The notes: generated by a model from the letters alone, not told the origin. DNA of 64,000 bases from OFTM10 sp964344055 (GCA_964344055.1 CAYFLT010000014.1:6022-70021), one strand, 5' to 3'; counted from the first letter of the stretch, positions 23,264 through 33,022 are shown. Numbers and translations are program-made.

Positions 23264-23948
23264 ATGACGGAGCGGATGGTGCTTCCTCCCCCCGAGGGGT
23301 TTGTTCGGACGCGGATGACCGTGGCCTACGACGGAACCCCGTTCCACGGCTTCGCGATCAACGACGGCGTCGCGACGATCCAGGGTGAACTCGAGGAAGC
23401 CCTCTCCACCGTCCTTCGCGCGGGTGGCCGCTCGGAGGGTGGTTGAAGGGATGCTCGCGCCGTCGATCGCGGTCCGGGAGTGCTCCGTGGCCCCGGACGA
23501 CTTCGACGCCCGCTTCTCCTGCACCGGCCGCAGCTATCGCTATCGAGTTCTCAACACACCGGTTCCGGACCCGCTGGTGGCCAACCTGTCCTGGCACGTG
23601 CGTGAGCCGCTGGACGTCGCGTCGATGCGCGTCGCCTCGGACAGGATCCTCGGCAGTCAGGACTTCACCACCTTCTCGAAGCGCAACAAGTCGAAGCCGG
23701 ACGAGAATTTCGTCCGGGAGGTGCGCAGGGCGCAATGGCGATGCACGGGTGACACGGTGCAGTTCGACATCACCGCGAGTGCGTTCACTCACCAGATGGT
23801 GCGGAGCCTGGTCGGGATGTTCGTCGAGATCGGCCGTGGCCGGCGCCGGGCGGTGGACATGGGCCTCGCGCTACGGGCGATGGACCGAGCGGCGGTACCC
23901 AGTCCGGCCCCACCACAGGGGCTCGTTTTCGTCCAGGCTCACTACTGA
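23264..23948 (+). pseudogene. truA: tRNA pseudouridine synthase A with internal out-of-frame deletion
   Basis: TruA makes pseudouridine 38-40 in tRNA anticodon stems. The first part (VRTRMTVAYDGTPFHGFAIN, GVATIQGELEEALSTVL) runs in one frame from ATG 23264 to a stop at 23444-23446; the rest (GMLAPSIAVRECSVAPDDFD, FTTFSKRNKSKPDENFVREV, ASAFTHQMVRSLVGMFVEIG) is in another frame to 23948. Between them about 40 residues are missing, including the GRTDAGVHA segment with the catalytic Asp. The junction lies at about 23425-23445. A TAGCCT box 6 bp before the ATG supports the start and a leaderless mRNA. Neither part can be catalytic. Sequence or assembly error is the simplest explanation, since the conserved halves show no other decay. 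Confidence 0.88.
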
Positions 23949-24364
23949 TCGCCCTCGTCGGCGGTGCCGTCTTCGTCGTCGGTTGACGGCTGGTCGGGAG
24001 CCTGCATCACGTCGAACACGTTTCCCTCCAGGTCCTCGCACATCCGCCAGACGAAGCCTTCCCAACCCTGCCGGTCGAGGAGTCGACCACCGAGCTCTTC
24101 GATCCGACGCTCGGCGGCCTCCAGGTCCGGTACCGCGAGGTCGAGGTGGATCCGAGTCTTTCCCGACGGCGGCTCGGGAACCTGCTGGAGCCACACTGTG
24201 ACCTTGCGGTCCGGTGGGTAGCCGAGGAACGCGAATTGGTCCTGTTTGGCGGTGATCTCCACCCCGAGGAGGCGGGACCAGAAGTCGGCCATGCCGTCCA
24301 GGTCGTTGCAGTCGATGGTGACTGCCACCATGAGCGGGATGTCGTCGGCTTGGAACGTGGGCAT
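23942..24364 (-). CDS. VOC (glyoxalase/bleomycin-resistance) superfamily protein
   Basis: A 140-residue single-domain protein with the paired beta-alpha-beta-beta-beta pattern: AVTIDCNDLDGMADFWSRLL, VTVWLQQVPEPPSGKTRIHL (His in HLDLAV) and RMCEDLEGNVFDVMQ near the end. Closest to the mostly uncharacterised actinobacterial glyoxalase-like group; substrate unknown. A TACCGT box 5 bp before the ATG fits a near-leaderless start. Its acidic C-terminal tail overlaps the 3' end of truA by 7 bases on the other strand. Confidence 0.75.
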   Translation of the reverse strand: MPTFQADDIPLMVAVTIDCNDLDGMADFWSRLLGVEITAKQDQFAFLGYPPDRKVTVWLQQVPEPPSGKTRIHLDLAVPDLEAAERRIEELGGRLLDRQGWEGFVWRMCEDLEGNVFDVMQAPDQPSTDDEDGTADEGDQ

Positions 24365-24437
24365 GCGCGACGGTAGCCCGCACCGATTCGCGGGGAAATC
24401 GCGCCGTCCGACGATTGTCGTTCCCACCCCCCGCCCG

Positions 24438-24443
24438 TAGGCT
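24438..24443 (+). promoter_or_regulatory. -10 box upstream of rplM
   Basis: TAGGCT lies 70 bp before the rplM GTG in the divergent gap with the VOC gene, consistent with a leadered transcript for rplM-rpsI. Confidence 0.45.
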
Positions 24444-24512
24444 TGTCTCTTGGTCCTGACGCCCGGCTCGGCGCGGACCGACAGATCTTTTCCGAACTTC
24501 CGCGGAGGAAGC

Positions 24513-24968
24513 GTGTCCACCTACACCCCGAAGGCCGGCGACGTCGAACGTTCCTGGCACCTGGTCGATGCCGAGGGTCTCGTCCTCGGCCGTATGGCCA
24601 CCGAAATCGCCAACATCCTGCGCGGCAAGCACAAGGCCACCTACACCCCGCACATTGACACGGGCGACCACGTCGTCATCGTGAACGCCGACAAGGTCGT
24701 CCTCACGGCCGGCAAGGCCGAAAAGAAGCTGGTCCACCGCCACAGTGGCTACCCCGGCGGCCTCAAGTCGGAGACCTACGCCGAGAAGATGGCCCGCAAG
24801 CCCGAGCAGGCCGTGCTCGACACCATCCGCGGCATGCTCCCCAAGACCCGCCTCGGTCGGGCGCAGATCTCCAAGCTGAAGGTCTACGCCGGCCCGACCC
24901 ATCCCCACGAGGCCCAGAAGCCTCAGCCGCTCGAGATCGCCCACGCCCAGGCCCGGGCCCGCGCCTGA
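24513..24968 (+). CDS. rplM: 50S ribosomal protein L13 (uL13)
   Basis: A 151-residue uL13 from a GTG with CGGAGGAAGC upstream. STYTPKAGDVERSWHLVDAE, GLVLGRMATEIANILRGKHK, HIDTGDHVVIVNADKVVLTA and RGMLPKTRLGRAQISKLKVY are conserved. An upstream in-frame ATG at 24450 lacks a ribosome binding site and family similarity. Confidence 0.96.
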   Translation: MSTYTPKAGDVERSWHLVDAEGLVLGRMATEIANILRGKHKATYTPHIDTGDHVVIVNADKVVLTAGKAEKKLVHRHSGYPGGLKSETYAEKMARKPEQAVLDTIRGMLPKTRLGRAQISKLKVYAGPTHPHEAQKPQPLEIAHAQARARA

Positions 24969-24981
24969 TCAGGAAGTTCTG

Positions 24982-25374
24982 ATGACCACTCCGCTCACCC
25001 AAGCCACCGGCCGCCGCAAGCGCTCCGTCGCCCGTGTCCGCGTCCGCACCGGATCCGGCACCGTCACGGTCAACGGCCGTCCCGTCGCCGACTACTTCCC
25101 GGCGATGACCCATCGCATGCACTCTCTCGAGCCGCTCGAGGCCATCGAGGCCGGTGAGGCGTACGACATCGACGCCACCATCCACGGCGGCGGCACCACT
25201 GGTCAGGCCGGGGCGCTGCGCCTCGGTATCGCCCGTGCGCTGGTCGAGATCGACCCCGAACACCGCGACACCCTGAAGAAGGCCGGTTTCCTCACCCGCG
25301 ACCCGCGGAAGAAGGAGTCGAAGAAGTACGGCCTCAAGAAGGCCCGAAAGGCGCCTCAGTACAGCAAGCGCTGA
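24982..25374 (+). CDS. rpsI: 30S ribosomal protein S9 (uS9)
   Basis: A 130-residue uS9: QATGRRKRSVARVRVRTGSG, GGTTGQAGALRLGIARALVE, LTRDPRKKESKKYGLKKARK and the invariant SKR terminus whose Arg touches P-site tRNA. It follows rplM by 13 bp in the usual pair. Confidence 0.97.
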   Translation: MTTPLTQATGRRKRSVARVRVRTGSGTVTVNGRPVADYFPAMTHRMHSLEPLEAIEAGEAYDIDATIHGGGTTGQAGALRLGIARALVEIDPEHRDTLKKAGFLTRDPRKKESKKYGLKKARKAPQYSKR

Positions 25375-25418
25375 TCGCGAACCCTGTCGGCGGCACCCAG
25401 GTTGTCGATGGTGTTCCC

Positions 25419-26741
25419 GTGACTCTCAAGTTCGGCACCGACGGAATGCGTGGTGATGCGCGCTCCGAGCTCACGGCCGACCTGGTCGAACGGCTCGGAC
25501 GTGCCGGCGCCGAGGTGCTCGGCGCCGATGGGTTCGCCGTCGGCCGCGACACGCGCGCGTCCGGTCCGGCGCTCGTCGACGCGCTGCATCGGGGCGTTGC
25601 CGCTGCGGGAGGATCGTCGGCCGATCTCGGGGTGGTGCCGACCCCGGCCGTGGCACTGTGGTGCCGACGCCATGACGTGGCCGGCGCGATGGTCTCTGCG
25701 TCGCACAATCCGTGGCACGACAACGGGGTGAAGTTCTTCGCGGCGGGCGGCTCGAAACTGCCCGACGAGATCCAGGACCGCCTGCAGGCCCGGTTCGAAG
25801 AGCTCCTCGTGAGCGAGCCGCCCGAGGCTTCGCCACGGGTCCGCGACCACCACGCCGAAGCAGTGGACGATCACGTCGACTCGGTGATCGCCAGCCTCGA
25901 CGGCCGACGGCTGACGGGTCTGCGGGTGGTGGTGGACGCCGCCAACGGTGCGGCTGTCGCCGATGCCGAGGCTGCCCTGCGAGCACTCGGGGTCGAGCTC
26001 GTGATGGTCTTCGACCAGCCCGACGGCCACAACATCAACGCCGGCTGCGGCTCCACGTACCCGGCGGTGCTGCAGGAGGCCGTCATCGCCGAGAGCGCCG
26101 ACGCGGGGATCGCGTTCGACGGCGACGCCGACCGTCTGGTGGCCGTCGACCACACGGGCGAACTCGTCGACGGCGACCAGACGATCGCGATCTGCGCGCT
26201 CGACTCGCATCGACGTGGGGTGCTGACCGGTGATGCGGTGGTGGTCACGGTCATGACCAACCTCGGGTTCCGCCGGGCCATGGCGGCCGCGGGTATCGAG
26301 GTCGTCGACACCCGGGTCGGGGATCGCCACGTACTCGAGGCGCTCGACGAGCGGGGCCTCGGTCTCGGTGGCGAGCAGTCGGGACACGTCATCTTCCGCG
26401 AGCTCTCCTCAACCGGCGATGGACTCCTCACCGCGGTCCAGTTGCTCGACGTCGTTGCCCGCAGCGGCTCCTCGCTGGCCGAGCTGTCCTCGGCTGCGAT
26501 GGTCCGCCTTCCTCAGGTGCTTCGCAACGTCACCCTGACCAGACGTCGTGAGGACCTCGACGAGCTCCTCGCTCCGCTCATCGCGGCGGCCGAAGCTCGA
26601 CTGGCGGGGCGGGGTCGGGTGTTGATCCGGGCATCGGGCACCGAGCCGCTGGTGAGGGTGATGGTCGAAGCGGAGGCTGACGCCGAAGCGGAGATGGAGG
26701 CCGAGGGCCTCGCCAGTTCGATCGCATCCATCCTCGAGTGA
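25419..26741 (+). CDS. glmM: Phosphoglucosamine mutase
   Basis: A 440-residue enzyme converting glucosamine-6-P to glucosamine-1-P for UDP-GlcNAc. LKFGTDGMRGDA at the start, the phosphoserine loop VSASHNPWHDNGVKFF, the metal loop AFDGDADRLVAVD, the sugar-recognition GLGGEQSGHVIF and the phosphate-binding RASGTEPLVRVMVE are all present. GTG start 42 bp after rpsI. Next comes glmS, which makes its substrate. Confidence 0.95.
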   Translation: MTLKFGTDGMRGDARSELTADLVERLGRAGAEVLGADGFAVGRDTRASGPALVDALHRGVAAAGGSSADLGVVPTPAVALWCRRHDVAGAMVSASHNPWHDNGVKFFAAGGSKLPDEIQDRLQARFEELLVSEPPEASPRVRDHHAEAVDDHVDSVIASLDGRRLTGLRVVVDAANGAAVADAEAALRALGVELVMVFDQPDGHNINAGCGSTYPAVLQEAVIAESADAGIAFDGDADRLVAVDHTGELVDGDQTIAICALDSHRRGVLTGDAVVVTVMTNLGFRRAMAAAGIEVVDTRVGDRHVLEALDERGLGLGGEQSGHVIFRELSSTGDGLLTAVQLLDVVARSGSSLAELSSAAMVRLPQVLRNVTLTRRREDLDELLAPLIAAAEARLAGRGRVLIRASGTEPLVRVMVEAEADAEAEMEAEGLASSIASILE

Positions 26742-26842
26742 GCCCGGCGGCCCTGCGGCCGCCGCCCCGGAGCGCACCCCTACACTGCCTAGGTCGGACG
26801 GCCGACTGGGTACCGAACCTCTCACATGCCGCGGAGGCCAAA

Positions 26843-29800
26843 ATGTGCGGGATCATCGCCGTGGTACGGCGACCCTCGACTCGATCAACCCCTGAGGGCT
26901 CCGAGGTCCTCGCCCTCGTGAGCGACCTGGCAGCGTCGCTCGACGGCGCGGGTGATGTCACGGCTTCGCTGGCCGCGGCCGCGGATCGGCTCGAAGCGGC
27001 CGACGCCCTCCTGAGAGGCGTCCCCGGCCTCCGACTGATGCTCACCGATCATGCCTTGGCTGGTGCGCTCACCCACCACTGTGATGAGTTGCTGGCGGCC
27101 GTCGTCGCCGAAGAGGCCCGCCTCGAGGCGGGAGGCGATCTCGACACCGTTGCGCTCGAGGCCCGAAACCACGAGTTGATTCGGGTGCGAGACGGGCTCT
27201 GGGCCATCACGCGGGACCGCCTCCGCGCGGCCCGGGTGGTGGGCGAACTGAGCGGTGGGACGATGACGCGTGGGGCGCTCGACGCCTTCTTGTCGGTCCA
27301 CCAGGCCCTATCCGCACTGGATCGCCTGGAGGTCCGGGGCCGGGACTCCGCCGGCCTGCATCTCCTCATCCGCGATCATGCCCTCGACCTCGACGACCCG
27401 GTCGTCCGGGCCGAGATCGAGCGGCGCTCGAACGACGAGAACTTCGGGACCGGATCGGTGCGGGTCGTCGACGGCGTACTCAGCGTGGTGCACAAGACCG
27501 CGGCCGAAATCGGGGAGCTGGGCGACAACACCTCCTTCCTCCGCGATGCGTTCGCCGGCGACACCCTGCTCCACCAAGCGCTCGCCACCGACGACGCTCG
27601 CACGCTCGTACTCGGACACACCCGCTGGGCGTCGATCGGCATCATCTCCGAACCGAACGCCCATCCGCTCAACAGCGATCTGCTCGATGTCGACGGCCCG
27701 TACGTCGTGGGCGCGCTCAACGGCGACGTCGACAACTTCGCCGATCTGATCGCCGGTGAAGGGGTGAGCATCGCCCCGTCGATCACCACCGACGCCAAGG
27801 TGATCCCCAGCCTGATGAGCAGGCGGCTCGACGAGGGCCACGAGTCGGCCGAGGCCTTCCGGCGTACCGTCGCCACGTTCGAGGGGTCGGTGGCCATCGG
27901 TGCGTGTACCGCGGCAGCGCCGGATCGCCTCCAACTCGCGCTCCGCGGCAGCGGTCAGGCCCTCTACGTCGGTCTGGCCGACGACGCCTACATCGTCGCC
28001 AGCGAGCCCTACGGCGTGGTCGAGGAGACGGCCCGCTTCATCCGCATGGACGGTGAGACGCCCGGCAACCTGGACAACCCGAACGCCAGCCGTGGTCAGA
28101 TCATCGAACTCGATGGTGACCTCGCCGGCACGCTGGAAGGAATCCTGCGGCGGAGCTACGACGGCACCGATCTCGCGGTGGCCGAAGAGGACGTCGCGGT
28201 GGCCCAGATCACCACCCGCGACATCGACCGGGGCGATCACCCCCACTACCTCATGAAGGAGATCGGGGAGGCCCCGGATTCCTTCCGCAAGACCCTCCGG
28301 GGCAAGTTGGTGGAGGGTCCCGCGGGACCCATGGTGGCGCTCGGCCCCGAGATCTTCCCCGAAGAAGCCCGCCTCGGGCTTCGAGACGGTCGCATCCGGC
28401 GGATCATGGTGATCGGCCAGGGTACCGCCGCCGTGGCGGGGGAGAGTCTCGCCGCTGCGCTCGACGTACTCATCCCGGACGGTCGACTGGAGGCGGAGGC
28501 GATTCTCGCCACGGAACTGTCAGGCTTCTCGCTGCGTTCCGACATGTCGGACACCCTGATCGTCGCCGTCAGCCAGTCGGGCACGACGACCGACACCAAC
28601 CGCACGGTCGACATCGTGCGAGCCCGAGGCGGGAGGGTCATCGCCATCGTCAATCGACGCGGGAGCGACCTCACGGATCGAGCCGACGGCGTGCTCTACA
28701 CGTCCGACGGTCGGGACGTCGAGATGAGCGTTGCGTCCACCAAGGCCTTCTACAGCCAGATCGCCGCCGGACTCCTGTTGGCGATCGCGGTCGCCGACGA
28801 GCTGCTCGGAGAGGAAGGATCCGCCGATCGCCGATCCCTCCTGGAGAGCATCAGCGCGATCCCGGAGGCGATGGAGACGGTCATCGCTCGTCGTGACCAG
28901 ATCGGCGATGCGGCCCGCCAGTTCGCGCCGAGCCGCCGCTACTGGGCACTCGTGGGGAACGGCGCGAACCGCATCGCGGCCCAGGAGGTCCGGATCAAGC
29001 TGTCGGAGCTCTGTTACAAGTCGATCGCCGCGGACTCGACCGAGGACAAGAAGCACATCGATCTGTCTTCGGAACCCTTGATCCTGGTGTGCGCCGCCGG
29101 CCTGTCCGGGTCCACCGCCGACGACGTCGCCAAGGAGGTGGCGATCTTCCGGGCCCACAAGGCGGCACCGATCGTGGTGGCCGACGAGGACGAAGCCCGG
29201 TTCGATGCCGCGCTCGCGGTGCTTCCCGTCCCCGCCGTCGACCCAAGGCTGGGGTTCATCCTGTCGGCGATGGCCGGACATCTCTTCGGATACGAAGCGG
29301 CGTTGGCCATCGATGCCCAGGCCATGCCGTTGCGCGAAGCCCGCAGCGCGATCGAACAGGCGGCAGCGCGCACCGACATCAACGGTGAGGCCGCCCTCGC
29401 CTCGGTCGAGGCGGTCCTCGAACGAACGGCCACGGTCTTCTTCGACGGTCTGCGAACGGGGGCCTACAACGGCCATCTGGAGGCGTCTTCCGCCGTGAAG
29501 GTGGCTTCATTGCTCCGGTTTGCACTCGGGTCGTCGCCCCTCGAGGCGTATCAGATCGAGTACGGCAAGGTCGGCACGCCGGCGGTGGTGCTCGACGATC
29601 TCGTCCGGGCGCTCACCGTCGCCATCGAGGAGCTGACCCGGCCGATCGATGCGATCAAGCACCAGGCGAAGACGGTCACGGTCGGAATCTCCCGTACCGA
29701 CGAGACGCTTCTCGAGGTGCCGCTGGCGCGAGCAGTCCTGGACGCGGGTGCGCCGCGGGATCGGCTCAGTTATGCGTCGTTGCGCACACTCGCCGATCTC

Positions 29801-30277
29801 GATCCGGCGGTGGCGGAGGTGCTCGGCCACACCCGCTACCGGATCGAGGGCCTCGGCGAGGACGGCACGGGTGATGCCACTTCGGTGGTCGTCGACCGCG
29901 GCGGTATCAGCCGCAACATCCCGTCCCGCACCGATCGCACCCCGACCCTCCGCGGCACCAAACACCAGGTCGCACTCGAGCGGCGGGTGTTCGTGGCCCG
30001 CGGGCGAAGCGATGACCGGACGGTCGTGATCGTGCCGGAGCTCAAGGACGGCGTGACTACGGGCCTCACGCTGCTCCAGGTGCGCTTCGCCGACGGCTTG
30101 TCGCCGGCCGCGGCGCGGGGAGTCCTGCAGGGCTATCGCAACCGGTATTCCGCACTGCGCGACGCGGTCACCGAGACCGAGCCGACGTTCCGCGAGGACC
30201 TCCTGGCCGAGCAGAACGTGAGTGACCTGCTCACCCTCCCGATCAACGCCTTGGCCGATCGCTGGCGGATCGCCTGA
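26843..30277 (+). CDS. glmS: Extended glucosamine-6-phosphate synthase-like protein (1,144 aa)
   Basis: GlmS makes glucosamine-6-P from fructose-6-P and glutamine; normal length is about 610. Here: MCGIIAVVRR with catalytic Cys2; an extra, mostly helical block at residues about 11-155; then glutaminase motifs RGRDSAG (165-171), GHTRWASIG (258-266) and ALNGDVDNF (291-299); the hinge HYLMKEIGEAPDSFRKTLRG; SIS domain 1 with SQSGTTTDTN (577-586) and VASTKAF; SIS domain 2 with GNGANRIAAQEVRIKLSEL (705-723) and CYKSIAADSTEDKKH; and about 315 extra residues at the C-terminus instead of the usual short end. Active-site loops are recognisable but divergent (HTRWASIG for HTRWATHG). Start: ATG preceded by GCGGAGGCC. 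Position between glmM and acpS is the normal actinobacterial glmS site, so this is probably the cell's GlmS. The roles of the extra blocks are unknown. Confidence 0.85.
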   Translation: MCGIIAVVRRPSTRSTPEGSEVLALVSDLAASLDGAGDVTASLAAAADRLEAADALLRGVPGLRLMLTDHALAGALTHHCDELLAAVVAEEARLEAGGDLDTVALEARNHELIRVRDGLWAITRDRLRAARVVGELSGGTMTRGALDAFLSVHQALSALDRLEVRGRDSAGLHLLIRDHALDLDDPVVRAEIERRSNDENFGTGSVRVVDGVLSVVHKTAAEIGELGDNTSFLRDAFAGDTLLHQALATDDARTLVLGHTRWASIGIISEPNAHPLNSDLLDVDGPYVVGALNGDVDNFADLIAGEGVSIAPSITTDAKVIPSLMSRRLDEGHESAEAFRRTVATFEGSVAIGACTAAAPDRLQLALRGSGQALYVGLADDAYIVASEPYGVVEETARFIRMDGETPGNLDNPNASRGQIIELDGDLAGTLEGILRRSYDGTDLAVAEEDVAVAQITTRDIDRGDHPHYLMKEIGEAPDSFRKTLRGKLVEGPAGPMVALGPEIFPEEARLGLRDGRIRRIMVIGQGTAAVAGESLAAALDVLIPDGRLEAEAILATELSGFSLRSDMSDTLIVAVSQSGTTTDTNRTVDIVRARGGRVIAIVNRRGSDLTDRADGVLYTSDGRDVEMSVASTKAFYSQIAAGLLLAIAVADELLGEEGSADRRSLLESISAIPEAMETVIARRDQIGDAARQFAPSRRYWALVGNGANRIAAQEVRIKLSELCYKSIAADSTEDKKHIDLSSEPLILVCAAGLSGSTADDVAKEVAIFRAHKAAPIVVADEDEARFDAALAVLPVPAVDPRLGFILSAMAGHLFGYEAALAIDAQAMPLREARSAIEQAAARTDINGEAALASVEAVLERTATVFFDGLRTGAYNGHLEASSAVKVASLLRFALGSSPLEAYQIEYGKVGTPAVVLDDLVRALTVAIEELTRPIDAIKHQAKTVTVGISRTDETLLEVPLARAVLDAGAPRDRLSYASLRTLADLDPAVAEVLGHTRYRIEGLGEDGTGDATSVVVDRGGISRNIPSRTDRTPTLRGTKHQVALERRVFVARGRSDDRTVVIVPELKDGVTTGLTLLQVRFADGLSPAAARGVLQGYRNRYSALRDAVTETEPTFREDLLAEQNVSDLLTLPINALADRWRIA

Positions 30278-30303
30278 ACCAGGACCCGCGGGCACCGGGC
30301 CGG

Positions 30304-30309
30304 TAGGGT
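30304..30309 (+). promoter_or_regulatory. -10 box of acpS (leaderless)
   Basis: TAGGGT ends 7 bp before the GTG at 30317, so transcription probably starts at the start codon. Confidence 0.5.
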
Positions 30310-30316
30310 CCGGAGC

Positions 30317-30688
30317 GTGCTCGGTATCGGAACCGACCTCGTCGACATCGACCGATTCCGCGTCGTCCTCGAACGGACCCCGGGGATGATCGATCGGCTC
30401 TTCTGCGCCGCCGAGCAGGAGTACGCCGAGAGTTCGGGTGATCCGGCGAGGCCCTACGCGGCGCGGTTCGCCGCGAAGGAAGCCACTCTCAAATCGCTCG
30501 GCGCCGGGCTGGGCGCAATGCGCTTCACCGACATCGAGGTCGTCCGGCACTCCGACGGTCGCCCGGAGCTGGTTCTCCACGGGGCGGCGGCCGAGTTCGC
30601 CGCCGGACGCGGGGCGGAACGGTTCCTCGTCTCGCTCAGCCACACCGACACCCTCGCCCAGGCCGTCGTGGTCGCTCTGGCCCCATGA
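30317..30688 (+). CDS. acpS: Holo-[acyl-carrier-protein] synthase
   Basis: A 123-residue enzyme attaching 4'-phosphopantetheine from CoA to ACP. GIGTDLVDIDRF holds the metal-binding Asp; RFAAKEATLKSLGAG is the second signature; VSLSHTDTLAQAVVV closes the fold. The GTG start is supported by the -10 box. Overlaps nnr by four bases (ATGA). Confidence 0.94.
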   Translation: MLGIGTDLVDIDRFRVVLERTPGMIDRLFCAAEQEYAESSGDPARPYAARFAAKEATLKSLGAGLGAMRFTDIEVVRHSDGRPELVLHGAAAEFAAGRGAERFLVSLSHTDTLAQAVVVALAP

Positions 30689-32040
30689 TCCCGATCGTCA
30701 CGCCGACGGAGATGAACGCCGTCGACGCGGCAGCTCCCGAACCGGTCGATGTGTTGATCGACCGAGCCGCGCGGGAGGTGGCCCGGGCCGCACTCCGGAT
30801 GCTCGGAGGCGTGTATGGCCGCCGGGTCGCAGTCGTGGCCGGCCCCGGCAACAACGGGGCGGACGGGATCGTGGCGGCCCGCCATCTCGAACGACGGGGC
30901 GTTCGCTGCCGCGTCCATCTCGTCGCCGACGGGCTGCCGTCCCGGCTCGGCGACATCGATCTGGTGATCGACGCGGCCTTCGGGACGGGGCTCTCACGCC
31001 CGTTCCGCTTCCCCGCGGTGGCCGAAGGTGTGCCGGTACTGGCGGTCGACATCCCGTCCGGTGTCGACGGCCTCACCGGTCAGGTGATGGGGGAACCGGC
31101 TAGAGCGAACCGCACGGTGACCTTCGCGGCGCTCAAGCCCGGTCTCGTGCTCGAGCCGGGACGATCGCTGGCGGGTGCGGTGGACGTGGTCGACATCGGT
31201 CTCGACGTCGGACCGGCGCTCGCCGAGGCAACGGAGTCGCGCGACCTCGACCGGATGCTGGCGCCCCGACCTGCCGATCACCACAAGTGGCGAAGTGCAG
31301 TGCGGGTGATCGGCGGCAGCGAGGGGATGACCGGTGCTCCGGCTCTGGCGGCCCGTGCCGCGCAACGGGTCGGTGCCGGTCTCGTGCAGCTCGCCATCCC
31401 CGGAGGGCGGGGCGTTGAAGGTCCGGTCGAAGCGGTGGTGCATTCGCTCCCCACCACAGGGTGGGGACCGGACGCGATCGCAGGACTCGAGCGACTTCAG
31501 GCCGTGCTGGTGGGACCCGGGCTCGGAACGGCAGACCACCCCAGCGTGGGTGACGTGCTCGCGATCGATCGCCCACTGGTTGTCGACGGTGACGCGCTCC
31601 AGGCCGACATCGTGAAGGCGGTTGCCCGGCGGACGGCGCCGACGATCCTCACGCCGCACGAGGGTGAGTGGCGACGACTCGGGGGCAGCACCGACGCCGA
31701 CCAGCTCGAGGCCGCGCGAGCATTCGCGTCCGCCACCGGCGACATCGTCGTTCGCAAGGGGCCGACGACGATCATCGCCGCCCCTGACGAACCGGTCCGG
31801 GTGGTGACCGCCGGCACGGCAGCGCTCGCCACGGCCGGGAGTGGGGACATCCTCGCCGGCGTGATCCTCGGTCTCCTCGCCCGGGGCCTCCGCCCGATCG
31901 ACGCCGCGGTCGGTGGGGCCCAGATCCATGCCGAGGCCGCCGCTCACGATCCTCACGGCCTCATCGCCGGCGACCTCGTCGACCGCATCCCGACCGTTCT
32001 CGCCCGTGTCGCGGGCCGTCGTGGCGGGGATGCGGCCTGA
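30685..32040 (+). CDS. nnr: Bifunctional NAD(P)H-hydrate epimerase / ADP-dependent dehydratase
   Basis: A 451-residue fusion repairing damaged NAD(P)HX. The N-terminal epimerase (about 1-205) has VVAGPGNNGADGIVAARHL and AVDIPSGVDG; the C-terminal dehydratase kinase-like domain has DADQ-region motifs, TILTPHEGEWRRL and the ATP/ADP loop ATAGSGDILAGVILGLLARG. The N-terminal helix is short compared with E. coli. Overlaps acpS upstream and alr downstream (TGATG). Confidence 0.93.
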   Translation: MIPIVTPTEMNAVDAAAPEPVDVLIDRAAREVARAALRMLGGVYGRRVAVVAGPGNNGADGIVAARHLERRGVRCRVHLVADGLPSRLGDIDLVIDAAFGTGLSRPFRFPAVAEGVPVLAVDIPSGVDGLTGQVMGEPARANRTVTFAALKPGLVLEPGRSLAGAVDVVDIGLDVGPALAEATESRDLDRMLAPRPADHHKWRSAVRVIGGSEGMTGAPALAARAAQRVGAGLVQLAIPGGRGVEGPVEAVVHSLPTTGWGPDAIAGLERLQAVLVGPGLGTADHPSVGDVLAIDRPLVVDGDALQADIVKAVARRTAPTILTPHEGEWRRLGGSTDADQLEAARAFASATGDIVVRKGPTTIIAAPDEPVRVVTAGTAALATAGSGDILAGVILGLLARGLRPIDAAVGGAQIHAEAAAHDPHGLIAGDLVDRIPTVLARVAGRRGGDAA

Positions 32041-33020
32041 TGCCGTACGCGGACGTCGACCTCGCCGCGGTTCGCTCGAACATCACCACGATGCTCGGAC
32101 ACGCGGGGACCGCGGTGTGTGCGGTCGTGAAAGCCGACGCGTACGGCCATGGAGCGGCAGCCGTGGCGGCCGCCGCGATCGAGGGCGGAGCCACGTGGTT
32201 GGCGGTAGCCACCGCCCACGAAGCGTTGGCGGTCGCATCCGCGGTTCCCGACGGAACCCCGATCCTGGTTCTCTCCGAGCGACCCTCCGAGGAGCTGGAA
32301 CTCCTTGCTGCGGACCGGCCGAGCGGTCTTCGCCTCACCGTTGGCTCGACCTTCGGCCTGGAGTTTGCAGCCAGTCTCGGAGCTCATCTCCCCGTACATC
32401 TCGAGATCGACACCGGGATGCACCGGATGGGCGCGGATCCGAGCGAGGCCATGACCCTGGCGCGGGCGATCGTCGACGCACCAGGTCTGGTGCTCGAGGG
32501 GGTGTGGACCCACATGGCCGTCGCCGACGAACCCGCCGATCCGTTCACGGACATCCAGCTCGACCGGTTCGACCGGGTGCTCGCGGATCTCGGCGAATCC
32601 GGGCTGCGACCTCCGCTCGTGCATGCGGCGAACTCGGCAGCGGCGATCGCCTACCCGCGGGCGCGTGGCGACTTCGTCCGAATGGGCATCACGCTCTACG
32701 GCGTACCACCCAGCAAGGAGATGGAGGGCACGATCCCTCTCGCGCCGGCCATGACGATCCGGGCCCCCGTCACTGCACTCCGCACCATCGATGCGGGTGA
32801 GACGGTGTCGTACGGCCGTCGCTGGACCGCTACCGAACGTACTCGGATCGCCACCGTGCCGGTGGGGTATGCCGACGGTGTGCGCCGTTCCGCCAACCGT
32901 GTCGGGATGGAAGTGTTGATCGGGGGCGTCCGTCGGCCGGTGGTCGGAACGGTGACGATGGATCAGATCATGGTTGTGGTCGACGACGACGTGAGGATCG
33001 GCGACGAGGTGGTCGTGCGA
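32040..33020 (+). pseudogene. alr: Alanine racemase, 3' end lost at a deletion junction
   Basis: Alr makes D-Ala for peptidoglycan with PLP. Present: VVKADAYGHGA with the PLP Lys, EIDTGMHRMGA, HAANSAAAI, VRMGITLYG-type FVRMGITLYGVP, the catalytic-Tyr region VSYGRRWTA, VPVGYADGVRR and GTVTMDQIMV. After RIGDEVVV (about 33014) the family match stops: the expected last 25-30 residues are missing and the same frame continues meaninglessly to 33191, inside the next gene. The first bases of that gene are missing too, so a single out-of-frame deletion spanning the intergenic joint explains both. Both catalytic residues remain, but the C-terminal domain is incomplete. Confidence 0.85.
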
Positions 33021-33022
33021 GT

